Source: Saccharimonas sp963542675
GTDB taxonomy: Bacteria > Patescibacteriota > Saccharimonadia > Saccharimonadales > Saccharimonadaceae
DNA length: 56,824 nucleotides
Assembly (NCBI GenBank): GCA_963542675.1
Contig: CAUTXC010000005.1
Location: forward strand, 1 to 56,824
Direction: 5' to 3'
The first letter of the stretch is position 1; every line of letters starts with the position of its first letter. Shown here one piece after another: positions 9,467 through 17,948 of this stretch. The translations under genes were made by a program, and so were the position numbers. A model generated the notes under the pieces. That model made no database searches and was not told where the DNA came from. It was given only the letters and a program-made list of their open reading frames with translations.

Positions 9467-9934
9467 TTAAATACTGTTCAGAACCCTTGTGAACTGCGGT
9501 GAATGGATATACAGCGCGATACCTGCATATCTATTCGCAATTTGAAACTCACAGCCATTTGCTGTATTCCATGTCGCAACTTCACGTTCCGCCTTGCGAG
9601 AAATTCGGGGACGACCCCAAGCGGCAGTGCCAGCTTCCACATAACCGACAAAAGTGTCGTTCATAAACGCATTACGGTCGACCGACTCCGTTGTATCGAC
9701 GTCTGTCAAACTCCAGGATATCGTGTTAAGCCCAGCAGTCGGGTCAGAGATAGTTGCCGATAGTCTTGGTTGGTTAACTGGAATATCTTTTGCGATAGTA
9801 CTTGGATCACTTTCGTCCCAGCCCAGTTTCTCCATAGCTGCTGCCAGCTTGTCTTCTGTGAGTGGCCAATCTTGGTTAACCCAGTAATTTACAAGTTCGA
9901 CAAATTTTTGTGGGGTAATGCTGTTCCATGTCAT
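9467..9934 (-). CDS. DUF6301-like protein
   Basis: 155 aa. The opening MTWNSITPQKFVELVNYWVNQDWPL, followed by an LGW motif and a late segment WGRPRISRKAEREVATW with IALYIHSPQF, resembles DUF6301, a family I know from Actinobacteria (their form is MTW-L-P-, then DWPWT-, then LGEPTR-, then VHL-LV). The biochemical role of that family is unknown. The gene has its own promoter: TATAAT at 9949-9944 lies nine bases before the ATG. It is followed after 26 bp by the TY-Chap-like gene. Confidence 0.5.
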   Translation of the reverse strand: MTWNSITPQKFVELVNYWVNQDWPLTEDKLAAAMEKLGWDESDPSTIAKDIPVNQPRLSATISDPTAGLNTISWSLTDVDTTESVDRNAFMNDTFVGYVEAGTAAWGRPRISRKAEREVATWNTANGCEFQIANRYAGIALYIHSPQFTRVLNSI

Positions 9935-10020
9935 GATGATAGTATTATATCACCATCATATCCTACACACCATCGCCATTTTGTGTCATCACACTACTGC
10001 CCTGTGCACGGTTCATCGCG

Positions 10021-10695
10021 TCATAATACTCTCGGTATGCAGCGATGCACCACCTTATGGCCTCGCATACATAGCTGCACAACTGGTGCAATGACCTCTG
10101 CCGTCTTGAGTGTATCGGACGACGACCAATCGTAGCGTGGTCTCCCCGCACTGCCATATTCAATCGGCGCAACGACTAGATTGTAATAATGATGCATCAG
10201 CACCAGCGCACGTAGCGGATCGACAAGCGGCGCTGCTGCCATCGGTTCATCAGACGTATCAAGCTCTAGTGCCTGCCATGCTTCGTCAGGTATCTCCTCA
10301 GCCTCCTCGGGTACATTATACTCATCGTAACCCACAGCCAACCCATTGCCGTCGTAGCCAAGGCCTGGCAGCTTCTTGGCATAGTCTGGCAGGTACGCCG
10401 CGATGGCAAGGTCGATATTCTCAGGTAGGAGTTTGCCCATGTCATAGCCTGTTCGCTCAGTCAGCGGCAAATTCTCAGGTGGCAGCCCAGCACTGAGGTA
10501 CGCTTCACACACGATGAGGTCGCCTAGTATAATAGTCGCTTCGTTGATATCATGATTACTATATTCGCTATTCTCGTATGCTCTGCACCGCACTGCATCA
10601 TACACCGCGTTTAAAGCGGCAATCTTCTGACCCGGTTGTGATGCTTCTTGCTCTGCCTGTGGTGTGGCAGTCTCTCCTGATAGAGTTTCGCGCAT
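10021..10695 (-). CDS. Hypothetical protein with probable 3' frameshift
   Basis: 224 aa as read, acidic, no recognised family. It contains Asp/Glu-rich loops and a helix LRALVLMHHYYNLVVAPIEY. It begins one base after the cysS stop (TAA-T-ATG), so it is translationally linked to cysS. The annotated C-terminus (after LCM) looks random. The alternative frame from about 10076 gives VCEAIRWCIAAYREYYDAM and runs on to a stop at 9963, which looks like natural helical sequence. The gene probably lost or gained one base there, or is read by slippage. The true product may be about 245 aa. Confidence 0.55.
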   Translation of the reverse strand: MRETLSGETATPQAEQEASQPGQKIAALNAVYDAVRCRAYENSEYSNHDINEATIILGDLIVCEAYLSAGLPPENLPLTERTGYDMGKLLPENIDLAIAAYLPDYAKKLPGLGYDGNGLAVGYDEYNVPEEAEEIPDEAWQALELDTSDEPMAAAPLVDPLRALVLMHHYYNLVVAPIEYGSAGRPRYDWSSSDTLKTAEVIAPVVQLCMRGHKVVHRCIPRVL

Positions 10696-10696
10696 A

Positions 10697-12175
10697 TTAT
10701 TTCTCTACCCACCACCACACTGGCCCTTGCGGTGTGTCACGCACGGCGATGTGCTGCGTAGCGAGCTCAGTACGCAAGCGGTCGGCTGTGGGCCAGTCGC
10801 GGGCTTCGCGAGCACGCTGGCGCCGGAGGATGAGCTGCTTTGCCTCATCTGTAATGTCCGGTGTTGGCCTACAGAGATCGAGGCCAAGTAGCTGATCGAT
10901 CGCCACTAGCAGCTCTTCCAGTCCATGATGGTACACTGCTGCCAGTGGCCGCGCCAGCACCCGGTCGAACGCTTCGTCGATGAGTCGCAGCGCCTCAGGG
11001 GTATTCAGGTCATTGGCGAGCGCTTCGCGCACTGCCCCGCTCGCTGCCAAGAGCGATACGTGGCCCGATTGCTCGTCACTCTTGCGCTGGTCGTCATCCA
11101 GACTCTCATACGTCTGGTGGCGCAGGCACGCCACTTCATACCACTTGCGCAGGCGATTGCGCGCCGCACTGAGATTTTCCCAGCTAAAGTTCCCCTCGTG
11201 CGAGTAGTGGCTCTGTAAGACGAATAGCTTATACTCCATGGGGGTGTAGCCCCGCTCGGCGAGGTCGGCCAAGGTGTAGCCATTGCCCAGGCTCTTGCTG
11301 ATCTTCGTGCCATTGACCTTGAGGTGGTTGCAGTGCAGCCAGTAGCGGGCAAAGGGTTGGCCCGTCGCAGCCTCGCTCTGAGCGATCTCGTTGCTGTGGT
11401 GGACGGGGATATGATCAATCCCACCAGTGTGGATGTCGAGCGTCGCGCCAAGGAAGTGCATTGCAATCGCCGAGCATTCCAAGTGCCACCCCGGGAAGCC
11501 CATCACTGGCGCGCCGTCTGTTGGTAGCTGGTCAAGCAGCTCCGGTGGCGTGGGCCACTCCATGTCGCGCTTGACACCAGTTGGCGAGAACTTCCATAGG
11601 GCAAAGTCGCTCGCGTGGCGCTTCTCGCTATTGGGGCCAATCCGTGCCCCCGCCCGCAAGGCTCGCAGATCGAGCTGGGCAAAGTCTGCATAGGCCGGGA
11701 AGGTACTGGTATCAAAATAAATCCCATCGCTCGTCTGGTAGGTGTACCCCTTACGCTTGAGAGTGATGGCAAGCTGGATTTGCTCGTTAATATAGTCGGT
11801 GGCACGGGCCAGCTGGCTCGGCGGTGTTAATTGTAACGCGTTCATCCCGCGGATGAAGTCATCGGCGTAGAATTTAGCAATCTGCCAGGCGGTCTTACCC
11901 TCGCGGCGCGCACCCTTCTCGAGCTTGTCTTCGCCTTCATCAGCATCGCTTGTCAGGTGGCCGACATCGGTGATATTCATCACACGCTCCACCTCGTAGC
12001 CCTCCGCCTGAAGCATGCGCACCAGGATATCCCAGTAGATATACGCCGCCCAGTTGCCAACATGTAAATAGCTATACACCGTTGGCCCACAGGTGTAGAG
12101 CGACACCTTGCCAGGCTGGAGCGGTACAAATGTATCGAGGTGACGGGTCAGTGTGTTAGCAAACTTAATCGCCAT
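10697..12175 (-). CDS. cysS: Cysteine--tRNA ligase
   Basis: 492-aa class I aminoacyl-tRNA synthetase that charges tRNA-Cys in the cytoplasm. Visible motifs: TCGPTVY with the zinc cysteine, the HIGH box as LHVGNW, the second zinc cysteine in GWHLECSAIAM, the histidines of GGIDHIPVHHSNEIAQ, and the KMSKS box as KISKSLGN. The C-terminal helical anticodon-binding domain is present and the length matches the short bacterial form. The ATG at 12175 overlaps the end of the DHH gene by 11 bp (ATGGCGATTAA), indicating translational coupling. A longer in-frame reading into the upstream gene has no support. Downstream, the accessory gene at 10695 follows one base after the stop. Confidence 0.97.
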   Translation of the reverse strand: MAIKFANTLTRHLDTFVPLQPGKVSLYTCGPTVYSYLHVGNWAAYIYWDILVRMLQAEGYEVERVMNITDVGHLTSDADEGEDKLEKGARREGKTAWQIAKFYADDFIRGMNALQLTPPSQLARATDYINEQIQLAITLKRKGYTYQTSDGIYFDTSTFPAYADFAQLDLRALRAGARIGPNSEKRHASDFALWKFSPTGVKRDMEWPTPPELLDQLPTDGAPVMGFPGWHLECSAIAMHFLGATLDIHTGGIDHIPVHHSNEIAQSEAATGQPFARYWLHCNHLKVNGTKISKSLGNGYTLADLAERGYTPMEYKLFVLQSHYSHEGNFSWENLSAARNRLRKWYEVACLRHQTYESLDDDQRKSDEQSGHVSLLAASGAVREALANDLNTPEALRLIDEAFDRVLARPLAAVYHHGLEELLVAIDQLLGLDLCRPTPDITDEAKQLILRRQRAREARDWPTADRLRTELATQHIAVRDTPQGPVWWWVEK

Positions 12176-13169
12176 GGGCTGCCTCGCTCTCATCATACTC
12201 AACGAAGGCCCGGCTGGCTGCCTCGACGATCTCACGCATCGCCAGCTGGTAATCCTCATACATCCGCCAACCCGCTGCATAGGCATGGCCACCACCACCA
12301 AAGTAGCCAGCGATCATTGCCGCTACTGGTGCATTGCTGCGGATCTTGCCGGTCAGCTTGCCATCGGGGTAGGTCTTGATAGCAATCGCCACATCTACTC
12401 CCTCCACCAGGCGCATCTCGTCTAGCACAAGCATACTGGGGTTATATTGATCGCTATATTCCTGGATCTCCTCCCACGGGATATGGATGAGTGCCAGGCG
12501 GCCATCTAGCATATACTCGATCCGCTCGATCAAGCGCCCTTTGTAGCGAAGGATCTCTGGCGCTTTTTTCATAAAGTCACGGCGCCGCACCTCAATGGCG
12601 GCATTGCTTGCGCCCAGCCGGGTCAGCTCTGCGACGGTCTGGATGGAGTCGGCTGTGGTGTTTTGCGTTGTCAGACCTAGGCTGTCGCTCATGATCGCGA
12701 TGAGGAGATTCTCTGCCGCTTGTGGGTTGATCACCCACTGAGCATGCTGCGCAAGATTGTAGATGAGCTCGCCAGTCGCCACCACATCTTGATTGATAAG
12801 TGTATGATCAAAGCTCAAGGTACTCTCCGTCGCGTGGTGGTCCAGCACGAGCACTGGATGCGTCGTGAGGAAGGCGCGAGCACTCGGTGCGTCGAGTACC
12901 TTACTGAGCAAGATATCTGCACTGGTATCAACAATAATCGCCAGCTCAGCACTGCTGTCAAACTCATCAGTAATGCGATCCCAGCCGCGAATATACCGCA
13001 AATATTTGGGCACTGCCACCGGGCAATAGAGCGTCACCTGCTTGCCCAAATCACCCAGAATCTCCTCCAGCGCGAGGCTACTGCCGACACTGTCACCATC
13101 AGGATTTTCAGCTTGGATAATAATAATTTTGTCTGCGCGTTGGACCGCGCGTATCACTTCGTCAAACAT
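12165..13169 (-). CDS. DHH/DHHA1 phosphoesterase (NrnA/pAp phosphatase-like)
   Basis: 334 aa cytosolic Mn2+-dependent phosphoesterase of the NrnA family, which degrades nanoRNA, pAp or linear dinucleotides. DHH motifs: NPDGDSVGSS near residue 22, IVDTSAD near 82, VLDHHAT near 109, IMSDSLGL near 160. The DHHA1 domain ends in the substrate loop GGGGHAYAAGW. In NrnA proteins the first motif usually begins with His two residues before NPDGD; here that position is Ala, so metal site 1 may be weaker. The promoter is leaderless: TACACT at 13182-13177 lies seven bases before the ATG. It is the first gene of the DHH-cysS-accessory operon. Confidence 0.88.
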   Translation of the reverse strand: MFDEVIRAVQRADKIIIIQAENPDGDSVGSSLALEEILGDLGKQVTLYCPVAVPKYLRYIRGWDRITDEFDSSAELAIIVDTSADILLSKVLDAPSARAFLTTHPVLVLDHHATESTLSFDHTLINQDVVATGELIYNLAQHAQWVINPQAAENLLIAIMSDSLGLTTQNTTADSIQTVAELTRLGASNAAIEVRRRDFMKKAPEILRYKGRLIERIEYMLDGRLALIHIPWEEIQEYSDQYNPSMLVLDEMRLVEGVDVAIAIKTYPDGKLTGKIRSNAPVAAMIAGYFGGGGHAYAAGWRMYEDYQLAMREIVEAASRAFVEYDESEAAHGD

Positions 13170-13482
13170 CCTCTTTAGTGTAGCAGAATTTGCCGATAGG
13201 CGCGAGGTATGGTGCGGTGGATTTATGGCTTGGTATGCGAGCTGCGGCAGGTCATACAGTAATAATTAACAATCATGGATTGTGAGGAAACGATATGAAC
13301 GAATGGAATTTGTTTCGGAAAATTTTCCGGTGGTAAGATAGTTCCATCGGGTAATTAGCGATATGTAGCACTATCACATTTGGCGATCTGTGTCATAGCT
13401 AATCAAGTGGGGTGTTTTTGTTTGCACAATATAACAGGAACATGGTATAGTAATTTTAGTTGTACCCGTAAAGGAGGCTTTT
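13170..13482. other. Intergenic region with two divergent promoters
   Basis: Holds the leaderless promoter of the DHH gene at its left end and the promoter of the gene at 13483 at its right end (TTGCAC about 13421, 18-bp spacer, TATAGT about 13445, then AAAGGAGG). Nothing else recognisable in between. Confidence 0.5.
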
Positions 13483-13950
13483 ATGACAAACCACGAGAAT
13501 ACTCAACACCGACCAAACACAGGCGAGACCCCTCAATCACATGAGAGTAGGTCAGCTACATTCCTACAAAAACTTGGCAAGAGATCTCTCAAGCTGCTCA
13601 ACACTGCGCAGCTCATCCACAGATACGGCCTTCCTCTCCCTCCTTATAGGAAAGAGGGGCACCCAGCAACCTCCGAAGAAATGAAGGTACTAAACGACGT
13701 TCTCTCTACTGTTGCTGCTCGAGCAGAGACCGCAGCTGCACCGACACATACTGCTACAGCTCATGATTCAATCGACCCACTCCATCATGAAGCAGTGCTT
13801 ATCCACAAGAGCGACACACAGGATGACACACGTTCACCAAAAACCGGTTTCCACTACGGTGGGGAGTTCATTCAAGCACGGCCGTTTCAACATATGCTGC
13901 GAAAACCTGAGACTAATCAGCGAAGCACCATTACATCACCCGAGGATTAG
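13483..13950 (+). CDS. Hypothetical protein
   Basis: 155 aa, soluble, His/Thr-rich with no membrane segment or signal peptide. A helical segment at residues 25-45 (FLQKLGKRSLKLLN) precedes LPLPPYRKEGHPATSEEMKVLND. The rest looks disordered. No family is recognised. It has a strong Shine-Dalgarno (AAAGGAGG, six to eight bases upstream), one of the minority of genes here with a real leader. It stands alone between divergent and convergent neighbours. Confidence 0.55.
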   Translation: MTNHENTQHRPNTGETPQSHESRSATFLQKLGKRSLKLLNTAQLIHRYGLPLPPYRKEGHPATSEEMKVLNDVLSTVAARAETAAAPTHTATAHDSIDPLHHEAVLIHKSDTQDDTRSPKTGFHYGGEFIQARPFQHMLRKPETNQRSTITSPED

Positions 13951-14097
13951 CGAGCGAGTAGCTTCTTGGCATTTCTCACATCACCGTGCAAGGTATGAAT
14001 AGTATCAAAAAATATTCACCTTCACTGCCCCTCAGGAGAATGGATGTAGAGCGATAGTCAAGTAAGATACCGGAGTCTATACCAGCGCCAATACTCC

Positions 14098-14835
14098 TTA
14101 GTTGCCTGCCTGCGCCTTCTCTACCAGCTTCTTGCCGCCACGCTCAAACCAGCGTGTATAGGTGGGGCTACTGCCGCTTACTCGCTCACGCCACAGGTTC
14201 ATGGCATCGCGGCTGTAACTGAGAGTCTCGATCGCTTCCAGCCCGCGGCCACGATATAGGTTACCCGCTGCACCTGGGCCACCATTGTAGCCAGCAGCAA
14301 CGAGCTCAACGCACTCATTTTCGGATAGATTACCGAGCGGCACGCACAGCTGATCGCGTAAATGCGCCAGGTAGGCCGCGCCAAAGGCGATGCTCGTTTC
14401 AGGATCAAATAAATCATAGTTCGTGCGCGCCGGCTTCACAAATTTCGCCGCAATCTCTTTGCCTGTGCCATCCGTCACCTGCATCAAACCACTCGCCACA
14501 CCACTATGCGCCTTGGGGTAACCACCGGATTCCAGCGTCATGATAATCGCCACCAGCTGCGGCGAAATATTATACTGCCGGGCCTGCTTAGTAATCTCGC
14601 CCTGCCAGCGCTTAACGGTATCTGGCATCCAGGCGGGCAGGGTGTTATCTTGGCTCGTGAGTGCTACATTTGCAGTGTCCTGTGGTGTTTTGATAAACCG
14701 TGCCAACATACCATGCTGCCACGCGAGATACGCACCACCTACGAGCACAAGTACCAGCGCTGCGCTCATAAGGCCCCAGCGATTGTTCTGCGCCCAACGT
14801 GTTAGCTTTTTCGTCCATTTCTTTGATTTTGCCAT
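14098..14835 (-). CDS. Membrane-anchored lytic transglycosylase (SLT domain)
   Basis: 245 aa. A basic N-terminus and one membrane helix (residues 21-40) place the catalytic domain outside the membrane. The SLT domain runs from about residue 70: YNISPQLVAIIMTLESGG contains the catalytic Glu102, followed by SGLMQV and later AAGYNGGP, the three family motifs. The reaction is non-hydrolytic cleavage of the MurNAc-GlcNAc glycan with 1,6-anhydro product. In an epibiont the target could be its own wall or its host's. I start at 14835 because TATACT (14847-14842) lies exactly six bases upstream; a GTG/ATG eight codons earlier has no support. Confidence 0.92.
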   Translation of the reverse strand: MAKSKKWTKKLTRWAQNNRWGLMSAALVLVLVGGAYLAWQHGMLARFIKTPQDTANVALTSQDNTLPAWMPDTVKRWQGEITKQARQYNISPQLVAIIMTLESGGYPKAHSGVASGLMQVTDGTGKEIAAKFVKPARTNYDLFDPETSIAFGAAYLAHLRDQLCVPLGNLSENECVELVAAGYNGGPGAAGNLYRGRGLEAIETLSYSRDAMNLWRERVSGSSPTYTRWFERGGKKLVEKAQAGN

Positions 14836-15111
14836 TGTTTTAGTATAGCAAATAACCACATATTGTTCTCCTTTCGATGCGACACAACTTTGAATAATTC
14901 TTTAGCCTCCCTCCAAAATACTAATGATGATGAATCCTGGAAAGATAGTAACCTTTTACGTCAGCCTTGGAGTCTGTCGGTTCTGGTGGCAGAGCGTTGC
15001 ACTCCACTCGAATACGCTGATAAGTAGAGAAGCTAACGGAGAACGCAGAGGTCTTGATATTTAAGGTTCTTTTGATTGACAGGCTCCCCTTTCCTCGCTA
15101 TGGTATATATC

Positions 15112-16722
15112 ATGACAAATCCTTCAGATGATACCACTGCTACCCAGCAGCAAAGGCTACAGGCAAGCCAGCTCCCAATCGACCCAGTCAAAATAAAAGC
15201 AATGATCGACTATTACATTGCAGAGTATCGCGAGCAGCTGCTTGATCGGGATTTGCTCGAGCAGGCGATAGCAGATGATGAATTATTCTGGCGTAGCAGT
15301 GTGTGGCGGGTAATTACTAGTCTGATTCACATTATGCGATTCTCTGATTGCGATCCCTACGCTGATAATTATTTTGATAGACAGGCCATTGCCGAGTGTA
15401 GACGCTTCGCAACCGATCTCCTGCGCGACCTACAGAAGATCAGCAAGGGTATCCCCGATCTTGCCGCAGAGCTCCCCAAGATTAAGCAGGATGTCTGGGA
15501 GTTTCTAGATGTCATTTTGCCAGATTCGCAGTCGACACAAGCAATGCGGTCGAGCACTCTTGAGCTCCAGCGCGATGAGTCTGGCACTGTCTCGCTCCAG
15601 ACCATCCCTGCCGATCTTGAGCCACATGAGCTCTTTCATCAGCGATACCGTGAGTATATCAAAATGGGTGATACACCAGATGGAGCAGCCCGCTTGCAGG
15701 AGCTACGCGAATCGCTCGATGCCCGCACCGCTGCCGCCAGAGATATGCAGCGCGATGATATCAATTTGCCTTTTTATCGCCTTCTTAGTGATGCCAATAC
15801 CCTCCACTTGCACACTCAAGATGCTCATGATTTTACTCGCATGTGCACGATTGCGAGCCTTTGCCAAGAAATGGCCTATCGGCACTTTAGATATAACCCT
15901 GCGACAACAACACCCTCGCAAGATCGAGAAGTCAGTCAATATATTTCATCAGCTCAGCGAGAAATGCGTACGATCATCGAATTCCTTCTCGAATTCGATG
16001 ATGATGGTGTAGCGAAGGCGCAGCAACTCGAACGGTATGTCATCAGCCCCTACATCAAGGCAGAAATCGATGCCGAGTATGTCATACATGGCAAAGATCC
16101 AGACGGCACACGCCGAGCCCAAGCCTCTGCTTATGTTATTGCACCCGAGGATGAAGAGTATACGCTCGATCCTGTTGTTAATTCCTTGAACGACCGGCGT
16201 TTTATCTTCGATCAGCGGATTCGTGATGCTTACATTGCCATCATTACCAAGCACCCATCAGAGCGATCTTCTTCACGGTTATTTGACGACTACTATCTTG
16301 TAAAGCTCTGTGCCAAGCATGGCGAGCAAGCGGTCGCTCGGAAGGCTGCCTGGGACATGGTGAACTATTATTTCTACCAAACAGATGAGATAGAGGAAAT
16401 CCATTTCTATGTGCTTTTGCTCAAAGACGAGCTAGGAGAAGGTGAGAAAGTCGAGCAGTGGATCGCGCAACAGCTGCGCGACAACCCAAGCGCCGAACTC
16501 GCTACGCTTTATTTTGAATGTGTTGGCTATGATCATGATGTATTTCGCTTTTTGCAAGAAGCGACTACTCGCGAGGCAGCATCACCTATAGAGGCGCTCG
16601 ATCGGCAAGTTGAAAATCTTAATACACTCGAAAGTACTGTCAGTGACTGCCTCTATAACTTCGTCGAGAAACAAGAAGCCGCCGAAGAGCAGCGGCGTCT
16701 CCACTCAGAATCAGCACAATAG
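15112..16722 (+). CDS. Large helical hypothetical protein
   Basis: 536 aa, acidic, no signal peptide or membrane helix, predicted mostly alpha-helical with TPR-like stretches (for example YYLVKLCAKHGEQAVARKAA and EEIHFYVLLLKDELGEG). No family is recognised. The C-terminal 40 residues look like a coiled coil (LNTLESTVSDCLYNFVEKQ). A textbook promoter fixes the start: TTGACA 15076-15081, 17-bp spacer, TATGGT 15099-15104, then seven bases to the ATG, so the mRNA should be leaderless. It is convergent with recR. Confidence 0.7.
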   Translation: MTNPSDDTTATQQQRLQASQLPIDPVKIKAMIDYYIAEYREQLLDRDLLEQAIADDELFWRSSVWRVITSLIHIMRFSDCDPYADNYFDRQAIAECRRFATDLLRDLQKISKGIPDLAAELPKIKQDVWEFLDVILPDSQSTQAMRSSTLELQRDESGTVSLQTIPADLEPHELFHQRYREYIKMGDTPDGAARLQELRESLDARTAAARDMQRDDINLPFYRLLSDANTLHLHTQDAHDFTRMCTIASLCQEMAYRHFRYNPATTTPSQDREVSQYISSAQREMRTIIEFLLEFDDDGVAKAQQLERYVISPYIKAEIDAEYVIHGKDPDGTRRAQASAYVIAPEDEEYTLDPVVNSLNDRRFIFDQRIRDAYIAIITKHPSERSSSRLFDDYYLVKLCAKHGEQAVARKAAWDMVNYYFYQTDEIEEIHFYVLLLKDELGEGEKVEQWIAQQLRDNPSAELATLYFECVGYDHDVFRFLQEATTREAASPIEALDRQVENLNTLESTVSDCLYNFVEKQEAAEEQRRLHSESAQ

Positions 16723-16730
16723 CCTCTTCA

Positions 16731-17345
16731 CTATACCGCGCGCCGCCCCTCGAGCGCGTGGCCGAGGGTTATTTGGTCGGCATATTCAAGGTCAACGCCG
16801 ACGGGGATGCCACGTGCCAAGCGTGTCATCCGCACCGTTAGGCCTGCCTCGGCAATGTGCCGCTGCAAGAATAGCGCGGTCGACTCGCCTTCCACACTTG
16901 CATTAGTGGCAATAATCACTTCCTCTACTGCATCATGAGTAATACGCTCCAGTAGCTCGGGGATGTGCAATTGCTCTGGCCCTACCCCATCAATCGGTGA
17001 GATCACGCCACCCAGCACGTGGTACGTCCCCTTGTAGTGGCCAGTACGCTCCAGCGCCACGATGTCGAGCGGCTCCTCCACCACAGCAATCTGCTTACGA
17101 TTGCGCTCTGGGCTACTATAGAGCGGCGAAACATCTTGGTCAGGATCCATCAGAGCAAAGGTGACGGGGCAGGTCGCAACAGCAGTGTGAAGCTGTGTGA
17201 TGGCCTGGGCAATCCCCTGGCTCGTCCGTCCATCGGCTCGCAGCAAAAAATACGCATAGCGCTCCGCCGTGCGTGCACCCACTCCCGGCAGGTGCCCTAG
17301 CTCGTCTATCGCCCGTTGCAAGGCCTGAGGTAGAATATCTACCAT
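16731..17345 (-). CDS. recR: Recombination protein RecR
   Basis: 204 aa, the usual length. RecR acts with RecO (and RecF) to load RecA at gaps. The HhH motif is LGHLPGVGARTAERYAY. The Toprim domain contains VVEEPLDIVALE, GVGPEQLHI, EVIIATNASVEGESTA and a C-terminal RLARGIPVGVDLEYAD. The zinc site is mostly gone: the usual CxxC-x8-CxxC is here CPVT and, further on, SPLYSS, so only one of four cysteines remains. It lies five bases after ybaB, the conserved ybaB-recR pair; dnaX is not adjacent. Confidence 0.95.
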   Translation of the reverse strand: MVDILPQALQRAIDELGHLPGVGARTAERYAYFLLRADGRTSQGIAQAITQLHTAVATCPVTFALMDPDQDVSPLYSSPERNRKQIAVVEEPLDIVALERTGHYKGTYHVLGGVISPIDGVGPEQLHIPELLERITHDAVEEVIIATNASVEGESTALFLQRHIAEAGLTVRMTRLARGIPVGVDLEYADQITLGHALEGRRAV

Positions 17346-17350
17346 ACTAG

Positions 17351-17647
17351 CTAGAACCCGAGGTTGCCAAGCCCACCCATCAGTGGCTGCATTTTCTTGG
17401 CAGCAATCTCTTGCGCCTTGGCCATACCGTCGCGGATTGCAATCTCGATCCAGTGTTCCAGCTGGTGGATGTTATCCAGGTCTACCTTAGTTGGGTCGAT
17501 CTTCACACTCTTAATCTTCAGCTCGCCAGTGATCTGCACAATCACCGCACCATCGCCTGCCTCGACCTCCACGATCTCCTTCGCTAGTGCCTTCTGCGCC
17601 TTGCGCAAGTCATTAAGCATCTTCATTTGGTTCATGCCCATTGCCAT
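17351..17647 (-). CDS. ybaB: YbaB/EbfC family nucleoid-associated protein
   Basis: 98 aa. A dimeric DNA-binding protein that coats the nucleoid. Features: N-terminal helix MNQMKMLNDLRKAQKAL, GDGAVIVQITGELKIKSVKIDP and the C-terminal helix EIAIRDGMAKAQEIAAKKM. It is upstream of recR and certainly co-transcribed. A GGAGG Shine-Dalgarno lies about 11 bases before the ATG. Confidence 0.93.
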   Translation of the reverse strand: MAMGMNQMKMLNDLRKAQKALAKEIVEVEAGDGAVIVQITGELKIKSVKIDPTKVDLDNIHQLEHWIEIAIRDGMAKAQEIAAKKMQPLMGGLGNLGF

Positions 17648-17948
17648 ACTTCTTCATTTCCTCCGTTTCTTGGCTGTCGTACTCGATTTATTATACATGA
17701 TTTGGTGGATGGCTGGAAGGGATACCTGTTCGCCCAGTACCTCTTATGCCCATTATTGGGGGATTGCCACCAAATGAGAAGTCATCAACCACCACGCACG
17801 CTTTGAGCGTGATGAGGATGACACGCCTCACAGTCCAACACACATGATTCGACTATATCCAGAGCAACAAGCACACCATGATATCCGTCTCGAATCGATT
17901 ACTCGTCCAGACACTACACACAACTCAGCATGCACACAAGCCGAGCTT
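17648..17948. other. Intergenic region, nothing firm
   Basis: Lies upstream of ybaB and downstream of the GH5 gene. A 52-codon plus-strand ORF begins at 17844 and overlaps the GH5 3' end, but has neither a promoter nor a ribosome-binding site. No convincing feature. Confidence 0.3.
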
